Below, in pieces: positions 32,665-39,975 of a DNA stretch of 64,000 bases. The DNA comes from JAEMQF01 sp963850525 (GTDB taxonomy: Bacteria; Pseudomonadota; Gammaproteobacteria; Burkholderiales; Burkholderiaceae_C). The notes beneath the pieces are model-generated. The model worked only from the letters and a program-made list of their open reading frames with translations. It ran no database searches and was not told the origin of the DNA. Numbering within the stretch: position 1 is the stretch's first letter; each line of letters opens with the position of its first letter. Made by a program: the position numbers and the translations under genes. Location: assembly GCA_963850525.1 (NCBI GenBank), contig CAWKLQ010000004.1:496001-560000 (forward strand), written 5' to 3'.

Positions 32665-34344
32665 ATGACGAAGCCACGCCTTGCCGATGTGCGCCGGCGC
32701 GCCTTGCTCGCCGGCGCCGCCGCGCTGCCGTGGGCCGGCTGCACGCGCGACGCGGCACCGGCGTATGACGGCGCCTGGCTCGGCGCGGCGCACGAACGCG
32801 GGCATCGGGTTCGGAATTCGCGCGAGCGCGCCGCAAGCGCAGCCGGCGCTGCCGCGCTGCAACGCCGCGCCGGCGTCATCGTCGTCGGCGCGGGCATTGC
32901 CGGGCTTGCAGCGGCGCGCGCCCTGCGGCGCGCCGGCGTTGACGACGTGCACGTCTTCGAACTCGAGGACAGTGCCGGCGGCAACAGCCGCGGCCACACC
33001 CTCGGCGGCATGGCGTGCCCGCTCGGCGCGCATTACCTTCCGGTGCCGGGCGCACAGGCGAGCGAAGTCGCCGAATGGGTCGCCGAACTCGGGCTGAGCC
33101 GTGTCGTCGCGGGCAGCACCACGTACAACGAGCGGCACCTCTGCCACAGCCCGCAAGAGCGCTTGTTCATCGGCGGCGAGTGGGTCGAGGGCCTGCTGCC
33201 GCCACTCGACGCGCTGCCCGCGGCGCAGCGCGAGGCCACGCGCCGCGAGTACCAGGCGTTTCATGACGCCGTCGAGGCGGCAGGTCGCGACCAGGCGTTC
33301 TGCATTCCCACCGCGCGCGCGTCCACCGCGACGGCGCACCGTGCTGCAGCACTCGGCGCCGTCAGTTTTGCAAACTGGCTCGACGCCCAGGGCTACCGCG
33401 CACCGGCGCTGCGCTGGTACCTCGACTATTGCTGCCGCGACGACTTCGGCGCCGGCGCAGCGTTTGTTTCGGCGTGGGCCGGCCTGCACTACTTTGCGAG
33501 CCGGCACGGCTTTCACGCACCCGGCGCGGACGCCGCCGCCGACGCCGCCGAGCGCGGCGCCGTATTCACCTGGCCCGAGGGCAACGCCTGGCTCACCCGG
33601 CGCCTCGCCGAGCCCTTGGGCGACCGCCTGCACACCGGCCAGGTGGCGTTGCGTGTGCGCGAAAACCGGCATGACGCGAGCGTGGACCTGTGGAATGCGG
33701 CGACCCAGTCGGTCGAAACCTGGAGCACGCGCTTCGTGGTGCTCGCCGTGCCCGTGTTCATCGCCGCACGGCTCGTCGACTCCGTGCCCGACGCACTCGC
33801 CCAGGCCGCGACACTGCTGCACTACGCGCCGTGGCTCGTCGCGAACCTGTGGCTGCGCGAACCCCTCGTCGACGCCGGCGGCGCCGCGCCGGCGTGGGAC
33901 AACGTCATCATGGACAGCCCGACGCTCGGGTATGTGGACGCGATGCACCAGAGCACGCGCCCGCACGCCGGTCCTACCGTGCTGACGGCGTACTGGGCGC
34001 TGGGTGGCGACTCCCCGCAAGAGTTGCGCGCCCAGCGTGCGCGCCTGCTGGACGCACCTTGGTCAGGCTGGGCAAAAAACGTCGTGCAGGAGATTGCGCG
34101 CGCGCACCCGGACATCGCCTCGCGCGTGCAACGCATCGACTTGATGCGCTACGGCCACGCGATGGCCATCCCCGCACCCGGCGTGCGCCACCACGGCGCG
34201 CTGCTGGCGCTCGCGCAGTCGCATTCACGCGTGCGCTTGGCGCACAGCGACTTGGCGGGTTACTCCGTGTTCGAAGAGGCGTTTTTCCACGGTGACCGTG
34301 TCGGCAACGCCATCGGCAAGGCATTGCGCAACGCGTCGAAGTAA
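32665..34344 (+). CDS. Secreted FAD-dependent amine oxidase-like protein
   Basis: 559 residues. N-terminus VRRRALLAGAAALPWAGCTRD combines an arginine-rich Tat-like leader with a lipobox-like AGC, so it may be exported as a lipoprotein. FAD-binding motif GVIVVGAGIAGLAAARALRR near residue 69, followed by VFELEDSAGGNSRG, as in flavin amine oxidases and protoporphyrinogen oxidase-like enzymes. It begins 7 bp after the aminopropyltransferase gene, so a polyamine or aminopropylated product is a reasonable but unproven substrate. Confidence 0.82.
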   Translation: MTKPRLADVRRRALLAGAAALPWAGCTRDAAPAYDGAWLGAAHERGHRVRNSRERAASAAGAAALQRRAGVIVVGAGIAGLAAARALRRAGVDDVHVFELEDSAGGNSRGHTLGGMACPLGAHYLPVPGAQASEVAEWVAELGLSRVVAGSTTYNERHLCHSPQERLFIGGEWVEGLLPPLDALPAAQREATRREYQAFHDAVEAAGRDQAFCIPTARASTATAHRAAALGAVSFANWLDAQGYRAPALRWYLDYCCRDDFGAGAAFVSAWAGLHYFASRHGFHAPGADAAADAAERGAVFTWPEGNAWLTRRLAEPLGDRLHTGQVALRVRENRHDASVDLWNAATQSVETWSTRFVVLAVPVFIAARLVDSVPDALAQAATLLHYAPWLVANLWLREPLVDAGGAAPAWDNVIMDSPTLGYVDAMHQSTRPHAGPTVLTAYWALGGDSPQELRAQRARLLDAPWSGWAKNVVQEIARAHPDIASRVQRIDLMRYGHAMAIPAPGVRHHGALLALAQSHSRVRLAHSDLAGYSVFEEAFFHGDRVGNAIGKALRNASK

Positions 34345-34397
34345 CCCAGCGCTCGCGAATCGCCCCAGCGCTCGCGAAACACCCCAGCGCTCGCTCA
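34345..34397. repeat. 19-bp direct repeat, about 2.8 copies
   Basis: Three tandem copies starting CCCAGCGCTCGC at 34345, 34364 and 34383. The first two differ at two or three bases; the last is cut short by the stop codon of the convergent gene ending at 34395. It fills the whole gap between two convergent genes. Confidence 0.8.
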
Positions 34398-35261
34398 ATG
34401 GTCGGGGTCGGGCTCGGTCTGCGGCACGCTGCGCCGCTCAACCTCGGGCGCCTGGCCTTCGCGCGCCTTGCGCCTCAAGCGTTTCAGTTCGTGGCGCATC
34501 GCGCGTTCTTCAGGCGTCAGCGTCGGTTCCGCAGCGAGCGGCGCGAGGTCGGAGTCGCGCTCGGCGCGCTCGATGCTCTTGCGCTCGCCGAGCAACAACA
34601 GGCGCGCACGCACATGATTCGCCAGCGCTTCCACGCCGTCCAGCCCACGCGGCGCGTCGGTGCGCGGCAGCGCGACGATGTGTTTGTCCTGCATCTTCAA
34701 GTGCACGCGGCAGATCCGATTGCGCTTGCCGTGCAGCAGCGTGAAGCCCTCCACCTCTTCTTCGTGGACGGCAACGTCGCGCACGTTCTCGATCGCGATC
34801 TGGTGCACCTTGCGCTTCAGGCCGCGCTGGAACCAGACGAAATTGGCGCTTGCCGCGGCGCGCTCCCAGCGCATCATGTCGAGCACCACGGCGGCGACGA
34901 CCAGCCCGGCGCCCAGCGCGCCGACCCAGCGCGGCGCAAAGGTCGCGCCCAGCCACATCAGAATGCCCGAGACGAGCACCAGGATCACGATTTCCAGCGT
35001 CTCGCGCTCGGCGGTGCCGTAGACGTCGCGCTGGTAGCGCACCGCTTCTTCTTCACCTGTCGCCAGCGGCGAGGTCACGCCGACGAGCCACTTCGCTGCG
35101 CGGCTGATCAGCAGGTGCGCACCGATCGCGGCGCCGATGAGCAACGGAAGTTTCAGCAGAACGGCGCTGATCGAGCCTGCGGCGCCCGCGGCCAGCGCGA
35201 GCGGCGAAATGCTTGCCGCGGCAAGCCCGGCGATACTTTGAACGAGGAGTCGGCGTTTCAT
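34395..35261 (-). CDS. Hypothetical inner-membrane protein
   Basis: 288 residues. Signal-like first segment (LLVQSIAGLAAASISPLALAAGA), then two or three further membrane segments (AVLLKLPLLIGAAIGAHLLIS, LEIVILVLVSGILMWLGATF, GALGAGLVVAAVVLDMM). The cytoplasmic C-terminal half has a basic/acidic helix (EERAMRHELKRLRRKAREGQ). The middle (IAIENVRDVAVHEEEVEGFTLLHGK) looks like a PH-type bacterial domain. I do not recognise a named family. Divergent from the metal exporter gene; its 3' end lies in a tandem repeat. Confidence 0.65.
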   Translation of the reverse strand: MKRRLLVQSIAGLAAASISPLALAAGAAGSISAVLLKLPLLIGAAIGAHLLISRAAKWLVGVTSPLATGEEEAVRYQRDVYGTAERETLEIVILVLVSGILMWLGATFAPRWVGALGAGLVVAAVVLDMMRWERAAASANFVWFQRGLKRKVHQIAIENVRDVAVHEEEVEGFTLLHGKRNRICRVHLKMQDKHIVALPRTDAPRGLDGVEALANHVRARLLLLGERKSIERAERDSDLAPLAAEPTLTPEERAMRHELKRLRRKAREGQAPEVERRSVPQTEPDPDH

Positions 35262-35428
35262 CACCCCGCGACGGTAGCAAGAACTTCGAGTTGGCGGAAG
35301 GGGCTGGCTGCGCCGGGTTCGCCAAGGGATGCGCGTGTACCCCACACTTCACGCTTGGGCGCGCTGGGCGCGCGGCGCGCAGGACCGGGGTGGCTAAGAT
35401 GCCGCGCATCGGCGCCACGGGAGCCCAC

Positions 35429-36472
35429 ATGACGACACACACGCACGACCTCGGCCCCTGGCGCCACAGCCACCGCTTCGATGCGGGCAATCGCGAAGGC
35501 GAAACGCGCACGCGCTGGGTGCTCGCGCTGACCCTGGTGACGATGGTCGCCGAAGTCGCCGCGGGTTGGTGGACGGGTTCGATGGCGCTGCTCGCCGACG
35601 GCTGGCACATGGGGACGCACGCGCTGGCCCTGGGCATCGCGGCGCTTGCCTACGCGGTCGCACGACGCCACGGCGACGACTCGCGCTACGCCTTCGGTAC
35701 CTGGAAGATCGAAGTTCTGGGCGGCTTCGCGAGTGCTCTCGTGCTTGTGCTGGTGGCACTGGCGATCGCCGCCGAATCGGCGCTGCGCCTGTGGCACGCC
35801 GAGCTGGTGGCGGCGCAAACCGCGTTGATCGTCGCGGTCATCGGGCTCGTCGTGAACCTGATTTCGGCGTGGCTGCTGCACGGCTCGCAGGCGCACGGCG
35901 AGGCGCAGGCCGGTCATGACGCGGGCCACGGGCACGCGCATCACGGTCATGGGCATGCGCATGGGCACAGGCACGGGCACGGGCATTCGGGTGCAGCGCA
36001 CGCCGGGCCGGCGCGCAGCGCCAGCGCTGCCGACTTGAACCTGCGCGGCGCCTACCTGCACGTTCTCGCCGACGCCCTGACCTCGCTGCTCGCCATCGCC
36101 GCGCTCAGTGCGGCACTCTGGCTCGGCTGGTGGTGGCTGGACCCGCTGGTGGGCGTGCTCGGCGCCGTCGTGATCGCGGTCTGGGCGAAGGGGCTGCTGC
36201 GCGAATCGGCGAACGTCTTGCTCGACCGCGAAATGGACCACCCGCTCGCCAAGACGCTGCGCACGGCGCTCGAAGCCGACGGCGACGCCAAGGTCGCCGA
36301 CCTGCACCTGTGGCGCGTCGGGCGCGAACAATTTGCCGCGATCGTGTGCATCGTCGCCGACGCGCCGCTCGCCCCTGCGGCCTACCGCGAGCGCCTGAGC
36401 CCGCACCACGAACTCGTGCACGTGTCGGTCGAAGTGAATCGCTGCGTGCAGGCTGAAGCCGCGTCGGGTTGA
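35429..36472 (+). CDS. Cation diffusion facilitator, DmeF-type metal exporter
   Basis: 347 residues. Six-helix CDF fold beginning TRWVLALTLVTMVAEVAAGW, metal site ADGWHMGTH in helix II and HVLADALTS in helix V. Between helices IV and V lies a long His-rich loop (GHAHHGHGHAHGHRHGHGH), typical of DmeF proteins that export Co2+, Ni2+ or Zn2+ against proton entry. A C-terminal cytoplasmic domain follows (DLHLWRVGREQFAAIVCIV). The ATG at 35429 follows GGGAG. No RcnR-type regulator gene is adjacent. Confidence 0.88.
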   Translation: MTTHTHDLGPWRHSHRFDAGNREGETRTRWVLALTLVTMVAEVAAGWWTGSMALLADGWHMGTHALALGIAALAYAVARRHGDDSRYAFGTWKIEVLGGFASALVLVLVALAIAAESALRLWHAELVAAQTALIVAVIGLVVNLISAWLLHGSQAHGEAQAGHDAGHGHAHHGHGHAHGHRHGHGHSGAAHAGPARSASAADLNLRGAYLHVLADALTSLLAIAALSAALWLGWWWLDPLVGVLGAVVIAVWAKGLLRESANVLLDREMDHPLAKTLRTALEADGDAKVADLHLWRVGREQFAAIVCIVADAPLAPAAYRERLSPHHELVHVSVEVNRCVQAEAASG

Positions 36473-36532
36473 GGGCACTTTGCGCTCGACCGGCCTGTGC
36501 CGTGTTGCGCCGCAGCGCCTCATTGGCACGAC

Positions 36533-37258
36533 TCAAGCGTCCGCGCGATTCAGCGCCTCGAGGCGCTGCGGCGTGCCCACATCGGCCCAGGGCACGCCCA
36601 GCATTTGTGCGCCCAGGCGCCGCTGCGCGATTGCGGCGTCGAGGTAAGGCCGCAATTTCGCTTGGGTGCCGGGGGCGAGCTCGGCCATCAGTGTCGTCAC
36701 GAACTCCGGCCTGAACAGCGCCACGCCGGACCAGGTGAATCGTTGCGCTTGCGTGCCGGGTGCATCGGGCACGGCCAGGCCGGAGTCATCGATACCGAAG
36801 TCGCCTTGCGGGTGCTGCGGTGGGTTGGGCACCATCCACAACTGCCCGAGCAGGCCACTGCGCTCGAAGCGCGCCACGTGCTGCGCAGTGAAATCGAACT
36901 GCGGCGCGTAGACGTCGGCGGCAACGTACCAGAACGCACCGAATTGCGCACCGTCGGTCAACAACGGCAGCGCCTTCTTCAGGCCACCCGCGGTCTCCAA
37001 CGCGCCGCCGTGGTCGCGCCCTTCGAGCGAGTAGGCGATTCGCACGCCGAAGCGCCTGCCGTCGCCGAGCCGCTCGACGATTTGCGCTTCCAGCCACGCC
37101 GTGTTCACGATCACGTCGCGCACGCCGGCGCGCGCCAGCGCTTCGAGATGCCACTCGATGAGCGCCTTGCCGTGCACTTGCAGCAGCGGCTTCGGCATCG
37201 TGTCGGTGAGCGGGCGCATGCGCTCGCCGCGGCCGGCGGCCAGGAGAATCGCTTTCAT
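36533..37258 (-). CDS. murU: N-acetylmuramate alpha-1-phosphate uridylyltransferase-like nucleotidyltransferase
   Basis: 241 residues. Sugar-phosphate nucleotidyltransferase: signature AILLAAGRGERMRPLTDTMPKPLL, the base-site region EGRDHGGALETAGGLKKALP and C-terminal LGVPWADVGTPQRLEALN. This matches MurU, which forms UDP-MurNAc in peptidoglycan recycling. The kinase gene (amgK) that often accompanies murU is not next to it here. Other NDP-sugar pyrophosphorylases of this size are the alternative. Confidence 0.82.
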   Translation of the reverse strand: MKAILLAAGRGERMRPLTDTMPKPLLQVHGKALIEWHLEALARAGVRDVIVNTAWLEAQIVERLGDGRRFGVRIAYSLEGRDHGGALETAGGLKKALPLLTDGAQFGAFWYVAADVYAPQFDFTAQHVARFERSGLLGQLWMVPNPPQHPQGDFGIDDSGLAVPDAPGTQAQRFTWSGVALFRPEFVTTLMAELAPGTQAKLRPYLDAAIAQRRLGAQMLGVPWADVGTPQRLEALNRADA

Positions 37259-37283
37259 GGGTTGCGTCAGGTGCCGGGGAGGT

Positions 37284-38462
37284 TCACGTGCGCAGCCGCC
37301 GCATCGAAGTTGGGGGCCTCATTGGGTTGGTCTGCACGGTGGGCGCCGGCAGCAACTGCCGCAGCTCGCGCTTCATCTCCTGCTGCAGTTGCTTCGCGGT
37401 GGGCAGGTGCAGCTGATAGCGGGTGGCAAAGATGTTTCGTTCTTGCAGTTCACCCAGCGTGTATCTCACGACCGCATCGTTCTTATCGGGGCAGAGAATC
37501 AGCCCGACGCTGGGGTTGTCGCCCTCGGTGCGGCGCTCGCGGTCGAAGTAGTTCACGTAAAACTGAATCTGTCCAAGATCGGCATGCGTGAGCTTGCCGA
37601 CCTTCAAGTCAACGAGCACGTAGCACTTCAGTACCGTGTGATAGAAGACCAGGTCGATGTAGAAGTGGTCGCCGCCCAAAGTGATGCGCTGCTGCCTTGC
37701 CACGAAGGCGAAGCCCTTGCCTAACTCCAAAAGGAAGTGCTGCAGGTTGTCGATGAGTGCCTGCTCGAGCTTCGTTTCAACGAGTCGGTGCGACTCCGGC
37801 AGCCCCAGGAACTCCATCACCACAGGGTCGCGCAGCACGTCGATGGGCTGCATCACTTCCTGGCCGCGGCTCGCCAGGCGCAGCACGCCCGCCTTGTCAC
37901 GGCTCTTCGCCAGCCTGTCGAACAGCAGGCTCGCGGCCTGGCGCGACAGATCGCGCACCGACCAGGCGTGCTTGATCGATTCAATTTCGTAGAAATCCCG
38001 CGCCGCTTGTCGGCCTACGCGCAGCAGGCAGCGGTAGTGACTCCAGGACAGATCAGGGTGCAATCGGCCCGGCCGCGGTGGTGCGGCGCCGCGGGCCGAG
38101 GCAGATTTCCGCGACACCGTCTCGGAAATCGCCGGCAGCGCGAATTTCCGACGCACTGTCTCGGAAATCAGTTGTGGGTATTCCAAGTAAAACTGCCTGA
38201 AGGCCTCGAGGTTGTCTACCGAGTAGCCGCGCCCGTAGTTGCGGGTCAGTCGCAATGAAAGCTGGGCCAGCAGTTTCGCGCCGTACCCCGCGCGGCGCTC
38301 ACCGCTTTGCTCTTCTTCGACGATCTCGCGGCCGATCAGCCAGTTGGCCAACACCTGCGTCGTATTGACGGTGCGAGCGACGCCGGTGCGCGCCGCGTCC
38401 AGAATCTCGCGCACGCGGCCATACAACGCGGGTTGGGCGGGTACGGGTCGCTTCGTCGCCAT
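37284..38462 (-). CDS. YhcG-family (DUF1016) PD-(D/E)xK nuclease
   Basis: 392 residues. N-terminal DUF1016 helical domain (ANWLIGREIVEEEQSGERRAGYG; SLRLTRNYGRGYSVDNL) and a C-terminal PDDEXK nuclease domain with the core ITLGGDHFYIDLVFYH, then CYVLVDLKVGKLTHADLGQIQFYVNY. The family is widespread, often in variable regions. Between the domains is an in-frame near-duplicate, SETVRRKFALPAISETVSRKS. The ATG at 38462 is 1 bp from the stop of the epimerase gene, so it is the third gene of a speD-epimerase-nuclease unit. Confidence 0.85.
   Translation of the reverse strand: MATKRPVPAQPALYGRVREILDAARTGVARTVNTTQVLANWLIGREIVEEEQSGERRAGYGAKLLAQLSLRLTRNYGRGYSVDNLEAFRQFYLEYPQLISETVRRKFALPAISETVSRKSASARGAAPPRPGRLHPDLSWSHYRCLLRVGRQAARDFYEIESIKHAWSVRDLSRQAASLLFDRLAKSRDKAGVLRLASRGQEVMQPIDVLRDPVVMEFLGLPESHRLVETKLEQALIDNLQHFLLELGKGFAFVARQQRITLGGDHFYIDLVFYHTVLKCYVLVDLKVGKLTHADLGQIQFYVNYFDRERRTEGDNPSVGLILCPDKNDAVVRYTLGELQERNIFATRYQLHLPTAKQLQQEMKRELRQLLPAPTVQTNPMRPPTSMRRLRT
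38104..38169. repeat. Two in-frame copies of a small palindromic repeat within the YhcG-type gene
   Basis: Copy 1 has GATTTCCG (38104-38111) and CGGAAATC (38123-38130); copy 2 has ATTTCCG (38144-38150) and CGGAAAT (38162-38168). Both spacers are 11 bases, and the copies are 39 bp apart, keeping the reading frame and encoding the SETVxRK peptide twice. It lies in the linker between the two protein domains. Confidence 0.75.
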
Positions 38463-38463
38463 G

Positions 38464-39459
38464 TCAACTGCCGGCTGCGTTGGCCAACGCAGCCGCTTCG
38501 CGCTCGCTCGACAAACCCGCCTTGTCGAACACTTGCTGTTCGGCGGGCAATGCGCGGTACCAGGCGAGCGTGTCGGCGACGGTCTGCGCGAGAGGCCGCG
38601 AGGTGAGGCCCGCCGCAAGCGCCTGCGTCGCGTCGGTGCTCATGATCGCCTGCTCGGCCGTAGGCACCACCAGCGGCAAGTCGCTCCAAGGCTCGAGGCC
38701 CTGCGCTTGGAGCGCGGCGATGTCGCACCACGCGAAACGCGCCGACACGCCGGCCGCTGCCGCGCACGCGGCAAGCACGTCGCCCATAGTCAAGCGCCCG
38801 GCCGGGCTCACGACGTTGAACACGCCACGCGTGCCGGCGTCCAGGCAGCGCAGCGCAAACGCGGCGAGGTCGCGTGCGTCGATGAGCTGCACCGGCGTGT
38901 CGGGCGCTCCCGGCGCCAGCACCGTGTCGCCGTCGCGGGCCCGGCCCAGGCGCGCTGGCCAGTAGGTGAAGCGCTGCGTCGGGTCGTGCGGTCCGACGAT
39001 CAACCCAGGGCGCAGGATCAACGCGGCGCTGCCGAAGCGGCGTTGCACTTCGGCCTCGCACAGCGCCTTCAATGGGCCGTAGGTGCGGCCGTCGACGGTC
39101 GTGGTGTCGATATCGTCGATGACGCCCAGGGGGCTGTCTTCGCGGTTCGGTGTTGCCGACGACGCGTAGACCGAGATGCTCGACATGAAGGCGTAGCAAC
39201 CGACGCGGCCGGCCAGCGTCTGCGCCATGCGCGCCACGTCGCCGGGCAGGTAGCCGCAGGTGTCGAGCACGGCGTCCCATGCGCCGGTCGCCAATTCGCT
39301 CAGATCGCCGCTGCGGTCGCCCCGACGCGACTCGACGCCCGCCGGCGCAGCGCCGGAAACGCCGCGATTGAACAGCGTCACGGCGTCGCCGCGCGCCAGC
39401 GCCACGTCGACCAGATGGCGCCCGACAAAGCGCGTGCCGCCGATGATCAACAGTTTCAT
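38464..39459 (-). CDS. NAD-dependent epimerase/dehydratase family protein
   Basis: 331 residues, extended SDR fold. NAD-binding IIGGTRFVGRHLVDVALARGDAVTLFNRG, the active-site Tyr and Lys in GRTYGPLKALCEAEV, and a C-terminal part with NVVSPAGRLTMGDVLAACAAAAG. The GGTRFVG opening resembles the CSP41/isoflavone reductase-like group. The substrate is unknown. Its ATG overlaps the speD stop (ATGA), so the genes are translationally coupled, which is an unusual pairing. Confidence 0.85.
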   Translation of the reverse strand: MKLLIIGGTRFVGRHLVDVALARGDAVTLFNRGVSGAAPAGVESRRGDRSGDLSELATGAWDAVLDTCGYLPGDVARMAQTLAGRVGCYAFMSSISVYASSATPNREDSPLGVIDDIDTTTVDGRTYGPLKALCEAEVQRRFGSAALILRPGLIVGPHDPTQRFTYWPARLGRARDGDTVLAPGAPDTPVQLIDARDLAAFALRCLDAGTRGVFNVVSPAGRLTMGDVLAACAAAAGVSARFAWCDIAALQAQGLEPWSDLPLVVPTAEQAIMSTDATQALAAGLTSRPLAQTVADTLAWYRALPAEQQVFDKAGLSSEREAAALANAAGS

Positions 39460-39872
39460 AACGCCAGGGCCGGTGTCGCTGCGCCCGCTCGCAGCAGTTC
39501 CTGGCGCGACACCGTCGCCGCGTCGAACGCGCCGATCAGCCGCTCCAGCGCAATGTGCGCGCTGCGCGAATGGTCGCCCTGAAAGTTGCACACAAACACG
39601 TCGATCGTCACCGCGCCGAGTTCGGGCCAGGTGTGCACCGCCAGGTGCGATTGAGCGAGCAGCACGACACCGGTGATTCCCGCCGGCGCATCGGGCCTCG
39701 CGTGCGCATCCCGCGCGAAACGGTGGAACAACTCGCCTACCGCGTGCAAGCCCGCGTCGTGAACCGCAGCCAGGCACAGCGTGCGCAGCAAGGCGGTATC
39801 GGTCATCACGGGCTGCGAGGCGGCGCAGCCGCGCAGGTCGGCAGTGAGGTGCAGGCCTTGCATCGCGCGCAT
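39456..39872 (-). CDS. speD: S-adenosylmethionine decarboxylase proenzyme
   Basis: 138 residues, the short prokaryotic class 1B (SpeH-type). Self-cleavage at a serine yields the pyruvoyl group; the region reads VVLLAQSHLAVHTWPE with Ser75 and His76. Most relatives have Glu before the serine, here Gln74. The catalytic Cys is in TIDVFVCNFQ. It makes decarboxylated SAM, the donor for aminopropyltransferases such as the one at 31071-32657. An ATG three codons later (MQGLHLTADLRGC) matches the family start equally well. Divergent from tkt. Confidence 0.88.
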   Translation of the reverse strand: MRAMQGLHLTADLRGCAASQPVMTDTALLRTLCLAAVHDAGLHAVGELFHRFARDAHARPDAPAGITGVVLLAQSHLAVHTWPELGAVTIDVFVCNFQGDHSRSAHIALERLIGAFDAATVSRQELLRAGAATPALAL

Positions 39873-39975
39873 TATCTAGGAGCCTGCCGGGCGTTGAGTC
39901 GGGCCCGTAAAATGCGCCGCTTCACTGCCCGTTTCGCCATCCGGGCCATCACCTCAGCGTCGCACCGGGAGCCGC

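Noticed and set aside
32191..34020. 609-codon minus-strand frame
   Set aside because: Antisense to the aminopropyltransferase and flavoprotein genes, which carry clear motifs on the plus strand.
35930..35985. CAC/GGGCAC repeated DNA taken as a tandem repeat element
   Set aside because: It is the codon pattern of the His-rich loop of the CDF exporter.
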